Assembly: GCA_905250075.1 (NCBI GenBank)
Contig: CAJNOP010000119.1
Location: 1 to 64,000 of the forward strand
From: Rotaria sp. Silwood1
Lineage: Eukaryota > Rotifera > Eurotatoria > Philodinida > Philodinidae
Direction: 5' to 3'
Length of the DNA: 64,000 bases
This document shows, piece by piece, positions 38,615 through 49,839 of this stretch (position 1 is the first letter of the stretch; each line of letters opens with the position of its first letter). A program made the translations under genes and the position numbers. Below the pieces are notes generated by a model. The model saw only the letters and a program-made list of their open reading frames with translations. It was not told the origin of the DNA and did not search any database.

Positions 38615-39438
38615 AAAAAGAAAAAAGAGCTTTATTGTTTCTTCTTTTGTTTTTAAATTATAAGACAGTAGTTTATAACAAAAGACAAACAAAATCAATT
38701 CTTTTTCTTCATTTTGTAAGATGCCATTTAGTTGTCTCGTTCTCATTGTTTTATTATTTTTTTGGTTGATATGATAACGTCTATCATAACACATCGATCA
38801 AGTTCTCTATTGTTCGAATGATTCTTGTGTTTAACTTCAATCCGGTCCGTCATTTTTCTCTTTTCATAATGATGCTGATTTCTTAGTTTATCAATGATAT
38901 GAGTAAGCGATTTTAAAACGCGTTTGTATGTTTAATTATGTGACGCCTATTCGATCTTATTACTTCAGATGTTTTCTTGTTTCTGAGTGTTTTTATTTAA
39001 ATAAAATACAAAAAATCTAAATGTACAATAAATTTTTGTATTGCTTTTCGCTGTTTTTTCCTTCTAAATACTCTTCGTTGATTTTTTTTCGTGTTACACA
39101 CATCACATCGGATGAACATACAACCAGATAGATCTATTTATTGTAAAACATACAAGATTTTTTTTTTAAAAAGAAATCTCAAAGATAATATGAACGTTGG
39201 TTTTCATCAAGGAAAGTGGAATAGAAAAAGATGAAGAACTTTTGTTTTTTTTACTAAGGTAGGCAGCATCTTGAATGCATATCACAGGAATATTTAAGCG
39301 GAAAATAGTTTCAGTTTAGTTTCTAACACAGTGGTTGTTACGTTTCTTTATTTTACATATAACAACAAGCAATTACATTTTTGAAAGTAGGAAAGAAAAA
39401 GAAAAGAGAAGACTAAACATTTACATTTAATTAACAAA
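38615..39438. other. intergenic, 0.8 kb
   Basis: No coding exon. The sequence includes the probable 3' UTR of the SERTA-type gene and the 5' region of the decarboxylase gene, whose ATG is in the context TTAACAAAATGG. Confidence 0.5.
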
Positions 39439-41658
39439 ATGGATGATAATAATTCTGACACGTCTTTGAATAATGATGATAATCATTTGATAGCGACATT
39501 AGTAGACGATTCATCTGGAGATCTTCCAACTATTGATGATGAAGAAATCCGTCAAGTTCAAACGGCTTTTTCTAAAATGATTGATCAAACATGTTCAAAT
39601 AATCCAAATTCGAATGGAAATATATTTGAACATACGTATATTACACAAGATAGTCTTGCTTTTTTCTTTCATTCTATTATACCGACACAAGAAACAATTC
39701 AACAAGATTTTAAACATGAATTACGACAAAATTTATTTAAATATGATGATCAAAAAGATATAAAATATGCTTTTAAAGTTTTTGATCGTCGTACAAATCG
39801 TTTAATATTTGAGCAAATACCAACTTATCATAAATATGGTATGCGATTATTATTTAGTGGTCCTATTCAACGTGAACTATTACATACAAATGCATTAAGA
39901 AATTTTTTTGCTCGAGAAACATTACGTTTAGGTAAAGAATTCGATGAACCAAAATCACGAAAACATATATCGGCTTTTATTAAAATGTATCAAATTGATT
40001 TAAATGAATTACTTGAACCAGATATATCAAAATATTTTACATTTAATGAATTTTTTTATCGAAAATTAAAAACTGATGCAAGACCTATTGATAATCATGA
40101 TGATCCAAATATCATTGTATCAGCTGCAGATTGTCGTTTAATTTTATTTGATAATATATCTGAAGCAACAAGTATATGGATAAAAGGTAATCAATTTTCT
40201 CTTCGATATTTATTTGATGATGAAATATTAGCACAAGAATTTCATGGTGGTTCAATAGCAGTATTTCGTTTAACACCAGCCGATTATCATCGTTTTCATT
40301 CACCAATTACAGGAATTATTGGAGAACATATGAAAACTATAACAGGTACTTATTATACAGTTAATCCAATTGCAATTACAGAAAGAATAGATGTATTAAC
40401 AAGAAATCAACGAACAATGATTACTATTGAAAGTAATTATTTTGAAAGAGTGGCTGCTGTAGCTATTGGAGCATTACTTGTTGGTTCAGTTAATTTTACT
40501 GTTAAGCCACATCAATCAGTTCAAAAAGGCGATGAACTTGGTAAGATCAAAGACAATCTTGATATTCTCAATTTAGTATATTTATAAAATATATATTGAA
40601 TAACTGCTATTATAAAAAGTCTTGACAAAAAAAATTCATTCATTTGAAAATAACTAATGAGACTCTGAAAACCATTTCTTCGCATCTGACTTTTGTGATC
40701 TTTCTGAATGTATTTAAACATTTTGTTTTTTGTAACTTGAAGATTGATTTTCTATGAAAAAATTCTTAGAAAGATCGAGAATACTGTCAGTACAGAAGTT
40801 TTGTTTTCTTCTCAATTGTATTTCGATTGAAATTCATTCAAATTAAATTGTGAAGTACGTTTAACAGAGTTTAATTTGCTCTACAAAATGTCTCATCTAG
40901 TTTTCTTTTATCTATTCAAAGAAAACTCAAAAAATCTTTTCCACTTAAAAACAGAGATTCTGAAAAAAGCAAGTTCGTTAATAAATATGATCATACATAA
41001 CAAGTATTTCTTAGGAAATAAACATAACCTTCATTATTTTTACCCTCTATGTTATTCTCATACTTCATTGTACACAGGAAATTAAATACTATATAAGACT
41101 GCTAAGCTAAAAATATCCTAAAATTCAATTTATACAAATTGAAAATTACACAAAGATTCAAATCATTTTTGTATAGAAACTAGTTTTCGTTCTTACAAAA
41201 CGTTTGTTCACAGTTACAACCAAGTCTAAGATAAATAAAAATACTGAACCAATATTTTGAAAGAATCGAATCTTATTTCAAATTAAGGCTTTTTTGTATT
41301 CTTCAGTAGCTTTTATATAGTTGAACAAGGACTGTACATTTTGCCTCAGGGTTTTTTAACAGAAATTACTGTAGCTTATTATTGTGTCTATATAGGTTAT
41401 TTTGCTTATGGTGGCAGTACAATTGTTATTGTTTTTAAAGCTGGTATAGTGAAATGGGATGATGATTTACGACATAATTCAAAGTATTCTATGGAAACAC
41501 TTGTTCGTATGGGTGAACATATTGGTCAGCGAGCAAGTGAAAATGAACGTCAAAACTATTTATTAAATGCTCCCAAAGATAATAAGAAAGACGCAACAAT
41601 ATCACAGCTTTTATGTTATTTTCCTACGTTTGACAGTTTACATAATATTAACATATAA
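39439..41658 (+). CDS. phosphatidylserine decarboxylase with GGST processing site, two exons, 454 aa
   Basis: Converts phosphatidylserine to phosphatidylethanolamine with a pyruvoyl group made by self-cleavage. Exons 39439-40540 and 41396-41658 join in phase (CTT G|GT TAT). Family motifs in order: YFTFNEFFYRKLKTDARPID; VSAADCRLILFD with the catalytic Asp; TPADYHRFHSPITG with the conserved His; VAIGALLVGSV; GDELGYFAYGGST with cleavage expected between Gly-374 and Ser-375. GGST instead of LGST, an acidic N-terminus without a mitochondrial presequence, and the FFYRKLK/ARPID block resemble the non-mitochondrial PSD2/PSD3 type of fungi and plants rather than animal mitochondrial PISD. No C2 domain is visible. 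The 855-bp intron shows nothing recognisable; reading into it adds 15 codons and loses the GGST site. Confidence 0.92.
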
Positions 41659-41884
41659 AAAAAATTTTTACCATGAAATATTCTTTAAACTGTTGTGATT
41701 CGTCTTACATTGTCATACACTCAAGTTCTCATTCTATTTTATTTATAGAAAAACAAAATTTTCTTCAAAGCTTCTTCTGTTCATGTAATCTTAGTTTATG
41801 TAAAGAGAACCCAGTCAAAAATATTTTGAAAAAAAAAACGGAACAGAATGGTTTCATAAAAATATAGAAACCTTTTTTCTATGT

Positions 41885-42665
41885 AAAGAATGCGTTCCTT
41901 TTGCTAGTGAATGCGTTCATGATCAAGAAGAAACACTCTCAGTCTGAAAGAACTCGTTCTTTGTCGTTCCACAATAAGACGGAATGCTTTCTTTTCTATT
42001 GAGAAATTGTCCTCTATTTGAAGGGAAAGCATTCCGAACCATTCTTAAACCAATAGAATCCATTCTAGTTCATTCTCTTTCGGAACGGCACAGATAGCAA
42101 TCCATCGAAATAAGATCGCTTTCTTTTACGTTTTCTAGAGAAGCATTAAAAGAATGAATTCTTCTAAGTGATGAATACTTTCTTTTGGAATTAAAGCACA
42201 TTTCGATTCAAAAATCAAAGAGCTGAAGCAAAGCAGCTTGAAACTGATGTGAGAAATGGTGGAATCTTCTGCTAGTTATTCTTTGGGGATGCTACTTCTG
42301 ATTTAGAAAAAGCATGATTTTAATAACGGTTTGAGTTACAACGATTTGAAGCACGCCATTCGATCGAGCTCGTCGAGTTACCCCGGAAATGGTCTTTTGA
42401 CGAATTAAAGATTTATCCATTAATGATTAGCCGTATGATCAAGAAAGTTACCTTCTTTCAAGAAGAGAAAGCATTCCAAAAGTGATGAAATGCTTTGTTG
42501 ATCGTTCCGTTTTTGGAACGGCTAAGAACACGTTCCAAAAGTGAGAGAATGCGTTCTAGACCGTTTCATTTTGGAATGCTTTCAATTTTTTTCGGAACGT
42601 TTTCTTTTCTTAAAAAAAAGGGCTTTCAATTTTTTGGAATGCATTCTCAACCGTTATTTTTTACA
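41885..42665. mobile_element. candidate non-autonomous transposon with GGAAYG subterminal clusters
   Basis: Repeated GGAACG/GGAATG motifs in both orientations cluster at 41885-42090 and 42455-42660, separated by ~370 bp of unrelated sequence. The outer ends are inverted relatives: GAATGCGTTCC at left, GGAATGCATTC at right. An inner perfect 11-bp inverted repeat (GGAATGCTTTC/GAAAGCATTCC) spans 41982-42035. No ORF resembling a transposase is present. Target duplication was not found, so the boundaries are approximate. Confidence 0.5.
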
Positions 42666-42828
42666 AATATTTTTCACTGGGAAGACCCGCATGCACACAT
42701 TCACGCTTACGTCTATACCCATTCTTACAGTACAAGCTAATGAAAACACATAAATATAGAAAAATTTTAGGTGTTTAGATATATCTAAAGTGTTTTTTTA
42801 GGAAACTTGCCTACGTTGACGACTGTTT

Positions 42829-43203
42829 ATGGAAAAATATGATGAAAAACAACTCTCGTTTAAGAAATCGTTTACAGTTGGCATAGGTGATGCATTGCAA
42901 CGTTATCCAAAAGTCATTTCTAGTCGCTATACACTAGCCATCCACGGTATTCTTTCAATTTTATTGTTTACAATGGTCGCAATGCATCGTAAATCTCCGC
43001 TTATGATTAATGTAAACGGTTACCATAAACGATTATCGTATGTTTTTCGATACTTTGCATTTTGTAACTTTGTTATGCGCAATGTACAGAAAAAAGACTT
43101 GATGATTTGTATCTTACTTCATTTTCCCCCAGTATCCATTGTATTTCTTTATGTATCTTTTCTAATAATTTCTCTTATTTCAAATTATTTTCGTGCAGTA
43201 TAG
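42829..43203 (+). other. doubtful 124-codon open frame
   Basis: The frame starts MEKYDEKQLSFKKSFTVGIG and contains two hydrophobic stretches. The upstream TTTTTTAG (about 42794-42801) could be an acceptor. No family pattern is recognised and it lies in a degenerate block, so it may be a gene remnant or chance. Confidence 0.25.
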
Positions 43204-43273
43204 CATTTAGATGATTTCTCGATAAGACAACAGTGTGTTATTTGAACCATTGTAAGATTGATACAAGCATTCA

Positions 43274-44410
43274 TCAATAACGGATGTGAGTCGGAATCAA
43301 GCCCCGTTGAAATAAGATTTTAGCAGCTGAATACTCCTCTTGTTCGAGTTGCAACATAGGCAGATTAGTCAATAACTGAGCAACCAGCAAGTGTTGATCT
43401 TTCTCTCGTTCGAAGGATGATAATTGAATTTTTATTGCTTGCTCACGATATTTACGACCTCGATTGAATCCTCTCAGATAGCTATGTACCAAGCCCAGAC
43501 TATTAATGCACGGCCTAGAAGATGATGATTAGATCGTGAATCTCATGAATGAATACTGAAACATTTTTCAAGCAAATTTAAGCTTTTCTTAAAATTCCTT
43601 GTTTTCATTTCAACTACTACTAATGTGTCACACGAATTGGCGAAATCGAAATGCAAAGATGGCAAATACTTCTGTTTGACAGTCATGCACGTCGCAGATA
43701 ATTTCTTATCTTCTTAAATTGGCCATTTTGAGCAAAATTTTACACAATATTTGAAAATATACTAGCTAATATTTTTTTTTTGATCACTTATACTTTTTAA
43801 CACAGTGGAAATATTTTTATACTTGATTATATGGACCCGATTTAGATTGATTAAACCGAGATTGTTCAAGATATTGGACATCAATTAGCAACAATGTTTT
43901 TCAAAAACACAACTTGATTGAACACACTTTCTACAGAGCGATAATTACCACGATCGATGTGTAGCAAAGCAATACTATCATAAAGTAAAGTCTTATCACT
44001 ATTGTTTTTATCGTTGGACACTTGTTGTCACAGCATGATTACATATAGTTGCTTGGCTTGATGCAATTCATCCTTATAGAACAGGAAGTCACCGTGTGTA
44101 AAATCACTTGCTATTGAGTATATTTTCAGTGCGTAAATGAACACATATCTTCGACAAACATTCTTCTACTCGCGTTTTAATATCTAGACATATCAACTAT
44201 GTCGAATTGTACTGTTCGTGTTATATGACTCGAAATATTGTGCCCATTGAAAATAAATAAGATCTTCTCATTACATTTGTTATTGGGCTGAGTAGTGGAA
44301 GCAAATGATCGCTCAAATGATGGGTTCTTATCATCATTTTTTAAATCAACCTCAAAGACAATTGAGAAATATGGTGGTAACCAATATCTATTACCAGCAT
44401 ATAATGAAAG
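43274..44410 (-). pseudogene. decayed ADP-ribosyltransferase/TPR-like gene
   Basis: Three coding-like fragments lie in order on the minus strand. The first (about 44408-44190) resembles the C-terminal part of an ART (mono-ADP-ribosyltransferase) fold: YFSIVFEVDL ... FERSFASTTQP ... NEKILFIF, comparable with the family's 'vLfeI......sfa......E.EiLF'. The second (about 44090-43865) has TPR-like helices (YKDELHQAKQLYVIM; LLYDSIALLHIDRGNY) with two in-frame stops. The third (43492-43274) is TPR-like (LVAQLLTNLPMLQLEQEEYS). ART domains followed by TPRs are, to my knowledge, common in bdelloid genomes. Stops, frame changes and missing segments indicate a pseudogene. The ART match is short. Confidence 0.45.
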
Positions 44411-44938
44411 CTACATTTAAATCAATCGTTGTCGATATCAACCTAACAATATTATTTTTAATCGTTACTAATTGATCCATACGTAACAATTGACCATGCA
44501 ACGGTCTTTTTCGTAGTGAAAGTATGGTTCTTCCTACTTCTTGCTCTCATTGCATATAGAGATCGAGTGTGAAAAGCAAAAAGTGAAAATGATGTCAAAG
44601 TCTTAAGTACAAAAAGCTGGACTGATTAAACGATACACAAATGAGTCATTCATGTACTATTAAATGGCTTTCTGTGATAGATAGTCACGAGAATATTTGT
44701 TGATTTTCTTCGTTTTGACTCGATTTCAACTATAATGAGCTCGTGCTACTTACAACATTTCGTTCATATTTGCTAGGTTACGCGGTAATCGCAGTAAGAT
44801 ATCAAGCAATAATTGAAAGCAAATGAAAAGAACCTGAAAATACAAAAATATGTTATCTGTCTCGAAGGACATGCATAGAGATGTAACGGTGACGGTGCAC
44901 TAGTCAATTTTTAATGGATTCCTATGAGAACGCTACGT

Positions 44939-44946
44939 GATACATT
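44939..44946. repeat. 8-bp target-site duplication, left copy
   Basis: GATACATT directly abuts the left terminal repeat. The same octamer abuts the right end at 45786-45793. Confidence 0.85.
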
Positions 44947-45785
44947 TAGGGAACTGCAAAATCACTTTTTTTAGTCCCGGTCCCGGTCAAATATTTTTTT
45001 TTAGTCCCGGTCCCGGTCCCGGTCCCGGTCAAATTTTTTTCCAGTCCCGGTCCCGGTCCCGGTCTTTGACAATGGTTTCATTTCTAAAATCGAGCAACTT
45101 TTTTTTACGATCTGTGTACTTTTATGAATACATAAAATTGACATGAATAATTTTGATTCGTTAACAGTACGAAAATTCTTTTATATCCAGTGTTAAAGCG
45201 AAAAAATTTCACTGAAAGCTCGAATAAATAAAAATAACCATTGAATTTTGTTAAAAATTCTCATATACTTCGTAGCAGTCATTTACCTATTTCTCTCTTC
45301 TTTTATATCTACTGCTCTACCTAACGGATCTATTATCGAATTGATTATTTACACTGAGTAGCCATTACGATTATCAAAAAAAAAAATAAATAAACGGCGA
45401 TACATATCTATTTACTATTATCTGATAAGACTTCAATAAAAGAATCATGAAAAAATGAACAAATTAAACTTACATATAGTGTTGTGTTGGTTGTTTTATA
45501 TGTATTCAAAAACCTGTGCAATTGGAAAACTCAGATTCTTGCAAACAGACTCGTAATCAGTAAAGACTTTTATAGAAATAGCATATAAAAATATCTGATT
45601 TACAGATCTTAAATCATGTCAAAATAATAAACATGAAAATATATTGCATAAAAACTGACCGGGACCAATGTGAAAAATTTTTAGTCCCGGTCCCGGTCCC
45701 GGTCCCGTAAAAAAGTCAAATTTTGGTCCCGGTCCCGGTCCCGCCGGGACCGGGACCGGGACCGGGACCACTTTGCAGTTCCCTA
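44947..45785. mobile_element. non-autonomous hAT-like transposon (839 bp) with GGTCCC subterminal arrays
   Basis: Perfect 14-bp terminal inverted repeats TAGGGAACTGCAAA lie at both ends, flanked by the 8-bp direct duplication GATACATT. An 8-bp duplication and a TAGGG/CAGGG-type terminus are hallmarks of the hAT superfamily. Inside each end are arrays of the hexamer GGTCCC: runs of 2-4 units at 44975-45064, and more at 45658-45771, where the last run is a near-perfect hairpin of GGTCCC units meeting GGGACC units. The ~590-bp core is AT-rich with no transposase ORF, so movement would need a transposase in trans. It sits in a block of degraded genes and tandem repeats. Confidence 0.85.
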
Positions 45786-45793
45786 GATACATT
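45786..45793. repeat. 8-bp target-site duplication, right copy
   Basis: GATACATT directly follows the right terminal repeat and equals the left copy. Confidence 0.85.
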
Positions 45794-45864
45794 CCAGAAA
45801 CTTACGCATTTAATTTTTCGATTAAGAGTGATCTCTTGCACAAATAAAGTGATTTTTGCAAATG

Positions 45865-46575
45865 TTCATCAGAGATTCAGAATATGACGAAGAATCAAGC
45901 CAGTGCGAGTATAGAAACTTATGGTGGAGATCGATGTATCGGCAGCAACAAATGCACTGAATCCTAAGTCGTTCAAATAATGGTAGAAATTGGCCATCAC
46001 CGTAGGTTACTGATTCCAAACTGACAGAATCGACCTTAAAAGTGATAGTCGAAGCTTTATTCCTCAGTAGATGATAGTAGGGCAAATGAAATAATTTCTT
46101 TCATACCCGATTGCAATGATCAGGCTAATAATAGAGCCGTTGAAACCATGAAAATCTACGGTGATGACCGGTGTAAGAGAACCACTGACTAATCTGAGCA
46201 TTAGGACGTCTAAATAATGGTCGAAACTGGTCATATCCGTAGGTTCTTAATCTTCTAACCGGCCATATTGGCCTTAACGCTTAGGGTTGAAATCGTATTC
46301 TTGATTCTAGAATGTGGTCGTATACGTGACATACATTCACGTACGAATGCAACGATCAAGCTAACGACAACATCGGTGAAAACATGAAAACTTACGGTGA
46401 TAGTCAATGCATCAGCACCAGTGTTTGCTGTAAATCTTAATTCGTCCGAATAATGTTAGAAACCGGCCGTCACCGAAGGTTCCTAATGTTCTAGCCGGCA
46501 TTATTGGGCTTAATCGTATTAGTTGAGACTGTATTTCTAAGTTATCTGTATAAGCATCTTTCAGATTTAGATACC
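45865..46575. repeat. 237-bp tandem repeat, three diverged copies
   Basis: Three imperfect copies with periods of 237 and 236 bp. Anchor CGTAGGTT/CGAAGGTT lies at 46001, 46238 and 46474, followed each time by ...CCTTA or GCTTA. A second anchor (TTATGGTGGAGATCG / TCTACGGTGATGACC / CTTACGGTGATAGTC) precedes it by ~80-100 bp. On the plus strand each unit can be read as a short Cys-containing peptide (type 'NDQAN....E.MKTYGD..C') ending in a stop at the same relative place, so the unit may derive from a duplicated exon. Confidence 0.75.
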
Positions 46576-46599
46576 TTTACACTAGCAGATATCAGTTAT

Positions 46600-46818
46600 A
46601 TGAAAATACTCTTGTTGGCTGCCATATGCACACACTCAGTACCGTAATCGTCAAGTGGTCACTGTATGCGAACAGGTTATGCAGTTTCAAAAAATTGATC
46701 ATACACTCCAACAGCTAGATGTGTACCAACTCAATGTGCACTTCTCGATTATGAAATGGTCAGTCCTTTTGATTGGAACCAGTGCAATTCAAGTAACTTC
46801 AATCCTCGTACGTCCTGA
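46600..46818 (+). pseudogene. remnant of a small secreted Cys-containing protein
   Basis: An ATG at 46600 begins a signal-peptide-like MKILLLAAICTHSVP, and the same frame runs 73 codons to a TGA, interrupted by two stops (TAA, TGA). Five Cys occur downstream of the leader (for example RCVPTQCALLDYEM). It lies right after the 237-bp array and may be part of the same decayed locus. It could equally be chance. Confidence 0.3.
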
Positions 46819-49739
46819 CCGATGAGACCGGCGAACGGTGCACCCGTGAACCACCGTAACTGTTGCATCCCTCGACATGCACCAATAATATTTTGCTTTA
46901 TATTTCTCAAAATAATTTTGTTGTTCTTCAACACTAATAAATAGAGCTTTTCTAAATATTCTTGTTGTATATATTCAATACATTTTACTACACTATCGAA
47001 TACTTGTATATCAGAACCGAGCTGATGCAGCTGTCGACGAATTTGATACCATCCACAACTATATTTTGATCATCAGTACACAAGACAATACATGTAAAAG
47101 TCTTTAAATCAATACAAGTACTGCACGACAAGAGACGGTGACCTAGACGTAAGCTACATCTAGTTTTTATAGTGTCATGAATACATCTTTGGTGAACTTT
47201 TCCTTTTTTGACAACCCATAGACATCGTTTCTATGCGAAGCAATAAAACTGAACAAAAGAAGTGAATAAAGTCGTTGCCACGTGGAAGTTAACTAAGGTA
47301 TAGAGAGAAGTACTTTTTTCAATGAGTGTTTGAAGGCAATCATGTTGATGAAGATAATGCAGAACATAGCAAAAAGAAAAAAATATTTCGCATGTTCGAT
47401 TTACTTTTCCTTCTTCATTTTTTTGTCACAGAATAATAGAATAACCTATCCAAATACCATTTTGGATTACTGTCAAAAATAACGGGAACAAACCAGATTT
47501 GTTATTTTCCTCCACACATGCATCACATTGATTCACTACCTGAAAATGAATAAATATCTTCCTAGTATCATTTTAAGTTTGGGTAAGAACAATAAAGAGA
47601 AAAGGATAATTTGCGTACTATGTCGAACTTTTAAAATCATTCTATTAATTTTCCTCACTTTCTTCTCATGTCAATGGGTAAACCTTGTAGAGTCATATCT
47701 ATCACAAAAAGAACCTCTGTGTTCCGACTACCTTTAGGGTCAAATCGTGCGCAGACAATCGGATGAAAACAAAATAGGTCGTTTCTTGCCTCCGAATTCC
47801 TGATTACATTTCAAATTCGGTTTTCTTTCTCAATTAGATAGTGAGATTCGCGTAGAGCTCAATAAAAATCGATGGCCTAGGATGTGTTTTTCTAACATAG
47901 AGCACTTTCTTAATGCTTCAGGAGTGAACATTTCATTTTTGAATGTACACAGTGATCTACATTCGTAACACAGGAAACGAGTTCGATGCAGTCTTAGCGT
48001 GACATTATTAATTAAGAAACTAGTCTCTACAAAATCCTATGGTGTTCAAATAGTTTTGTATAATATAGTTTTTGGAAGATCTCTGCGAAAATCAAGAGGT
48101 TCAATGGGACAAAAAAAACCTCGAAATGGGTTTCCACAAATTCAATCGCGAAACACAATCGACATTCATCCTTAACGCTAACCAACTAAAAATACACTCA
48201 AAGAGTGATGATCCGCAAAAAATAGCTTATTTACTCTTCTTATTTTCGACAATTATGACAAATGCAAGTGAAGGATCGTCTAGCCTCGTTTTGCCTCCCA
48301 GCGATAGTCCTATCTTTAAACCCTTTATAGAGACGCTCTGCTAGTTTTTCTATTGGAAGACGTACCAAAGGGAGTATTCTTACATGGCAAGAATCGTTCT
48401 CAAAACTAATCAAACTGCTCAGGAGATCATTCTGACGAAAAATCGGAGTTTCTGTAAAAACCCGATTTTACTAAGACTTTCCTAGGCTAATAGCTAGCTT
48501 TACAGAACAGAACGTTTAGATGGAAAGATTCTCTTTTAGTTCTAATCGCAGTGGAACTTTCAAGCCCTTTATCCCATTCTAGTTAAAAGATATGAAACAC
48601 TCAAGTCACGAAAAATCGCCAGTGTTGCTGAATATATGGAATGTGATCGACTCAGCTGGTACTGGTACCTGATGAGGAATAGTGTACAAAAATATAGAGA
48701 AGTACTAATCATTTCTAAATGCTGTCTTCAATAGTTATCGAATATGCGTTGTGTCGATTTCTAGGGAATCTGCAAGTTGTCGGGCATCGAATGAGGTGAG
48801 CAAAAGTTGAACGACAATCTCATTAAACAAAAGTTCAAAGCGTATTCATTGCAAGATAATATGTGTATGGTGAAACTATCACCATCAGTGGCAGACTGGA
48901 CAAGAAATCATAGCTTTTCGAAACCATTCAATTCTTCTATTGACTACTTTCAAAGCCACAATCACAATGCACTGCTCATCCTTATCCACGCATTCAGTCG
49001 ATCAGCAGTTAATGCTATACAACATTGAGTGGTTAATTTGTCAGAAAATTCGATCGGTCTTATTTGGCTCCATAATCATTTTGATATTTATCACGATAAT
49101 AATAGTAAAACAATTGATCCTGAATGACAGAAAAAAAATTCGAGGAAGAAGATGAACTACTCACTGAAGTTTGGTCTGACAGCACTAGTGATTCTTATTT
49201 GTCGTCGCCTTCCACGTAGTCCCACCACTCACATTGAAGACCATGTTTCACATTAACATGAATTGACATGATCAACATGTATTGGAAACACAATATACTC
49301 CCTATTTTACCTATTATGATGTGCCTGAGTGGTGTGATCTGTAACAGGCAAATAATACTCAAGTGTTTTCACAACACTTTCTTCTATCTCTGATATTTAT
49401 GAGATACAGCTCACCTAGTATTGGTATTGATGAAAATGACTGTATAAACGGATAACTTAATAGGTCTTTGTTTCAACACCTACATTTGAACGAGCTCGAC
49501 ACTATAATAAACAGAAACACTCAAGCTACACATATCTGTCTAAGACGATCTCAATACCGACTATCAAACATTCATATTAACTCTATTTATTAACCTTAAA
49601 ATTTTTACCCTGGTTGGTGATTTTTGAATCTTTGAGAACATATATATTGTCATAGCCGTCTGAATAGTCTAAAGCGGCGGTGGCATCAGTTTAATGGTAT
49701 TTAGGCTCACTCACACCTCATCCCATCGACATCCACCCT
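46819..49739. other. degenerate gene-less stretch up to the assembly gap
   Basis: No intact gene. Open frames at 47528-47737, 48072-48344 and 48807-49028 show no protein family pattern. The sequence is less AT-skewed than neighbouring intergenic DNA, as expected of old coding or transposon remnants, but nothing could be named. Confidence 0.45.
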
Positions 49740-49839
49740 NNNNNNNNNNNNNNNNNNNNNNNNNNNNNNNNNNNNNNNNNNNNNNNNNNNNNNNNNNNNN
49801 NNNNNNNNNNNNNNNNNNNNNNNNNNNNNNNNNNNNNNN
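49740..49839. other. assembly gap (100 N)
   Basis: Exactly 100 N, the customary placeholder for a gap of unknown size. It cuts the Maf-like gene; no continuation of that gene is seen on the left side. Confidence 1.

Noticed and set aside
41982..42650. GGAAT/CATTCC motifs as heat-shock elements or a GGAAT satellite
   Set aside because: GAA/TTC units lack the required 2-bp spacing and the motifs are not tandem; their two-ended clustering fits a mobile element better.
46811..46850. CTGA..GATGAG...CGAA resembling a hammerhead ribozyme core
   Set aside because: The core has extra bases between CTGA and GATGAG, and there is no room for stem II between GATGAG and CGAA.
46749..46934. Minus-strand frame containing GACRGMQ, reminiscent of class I glutamine amidotransferase 'GICRGMQ'
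   Set aside because: The residues that should follow the motif are absent and the frame is short, in a degenerate region; chance is likelier.
48072..49028. Two plus-strand frames of 90 and 73 codons
   Set aside because: No recognisable domains and no splice context; likely chance frames in degraded DNA.
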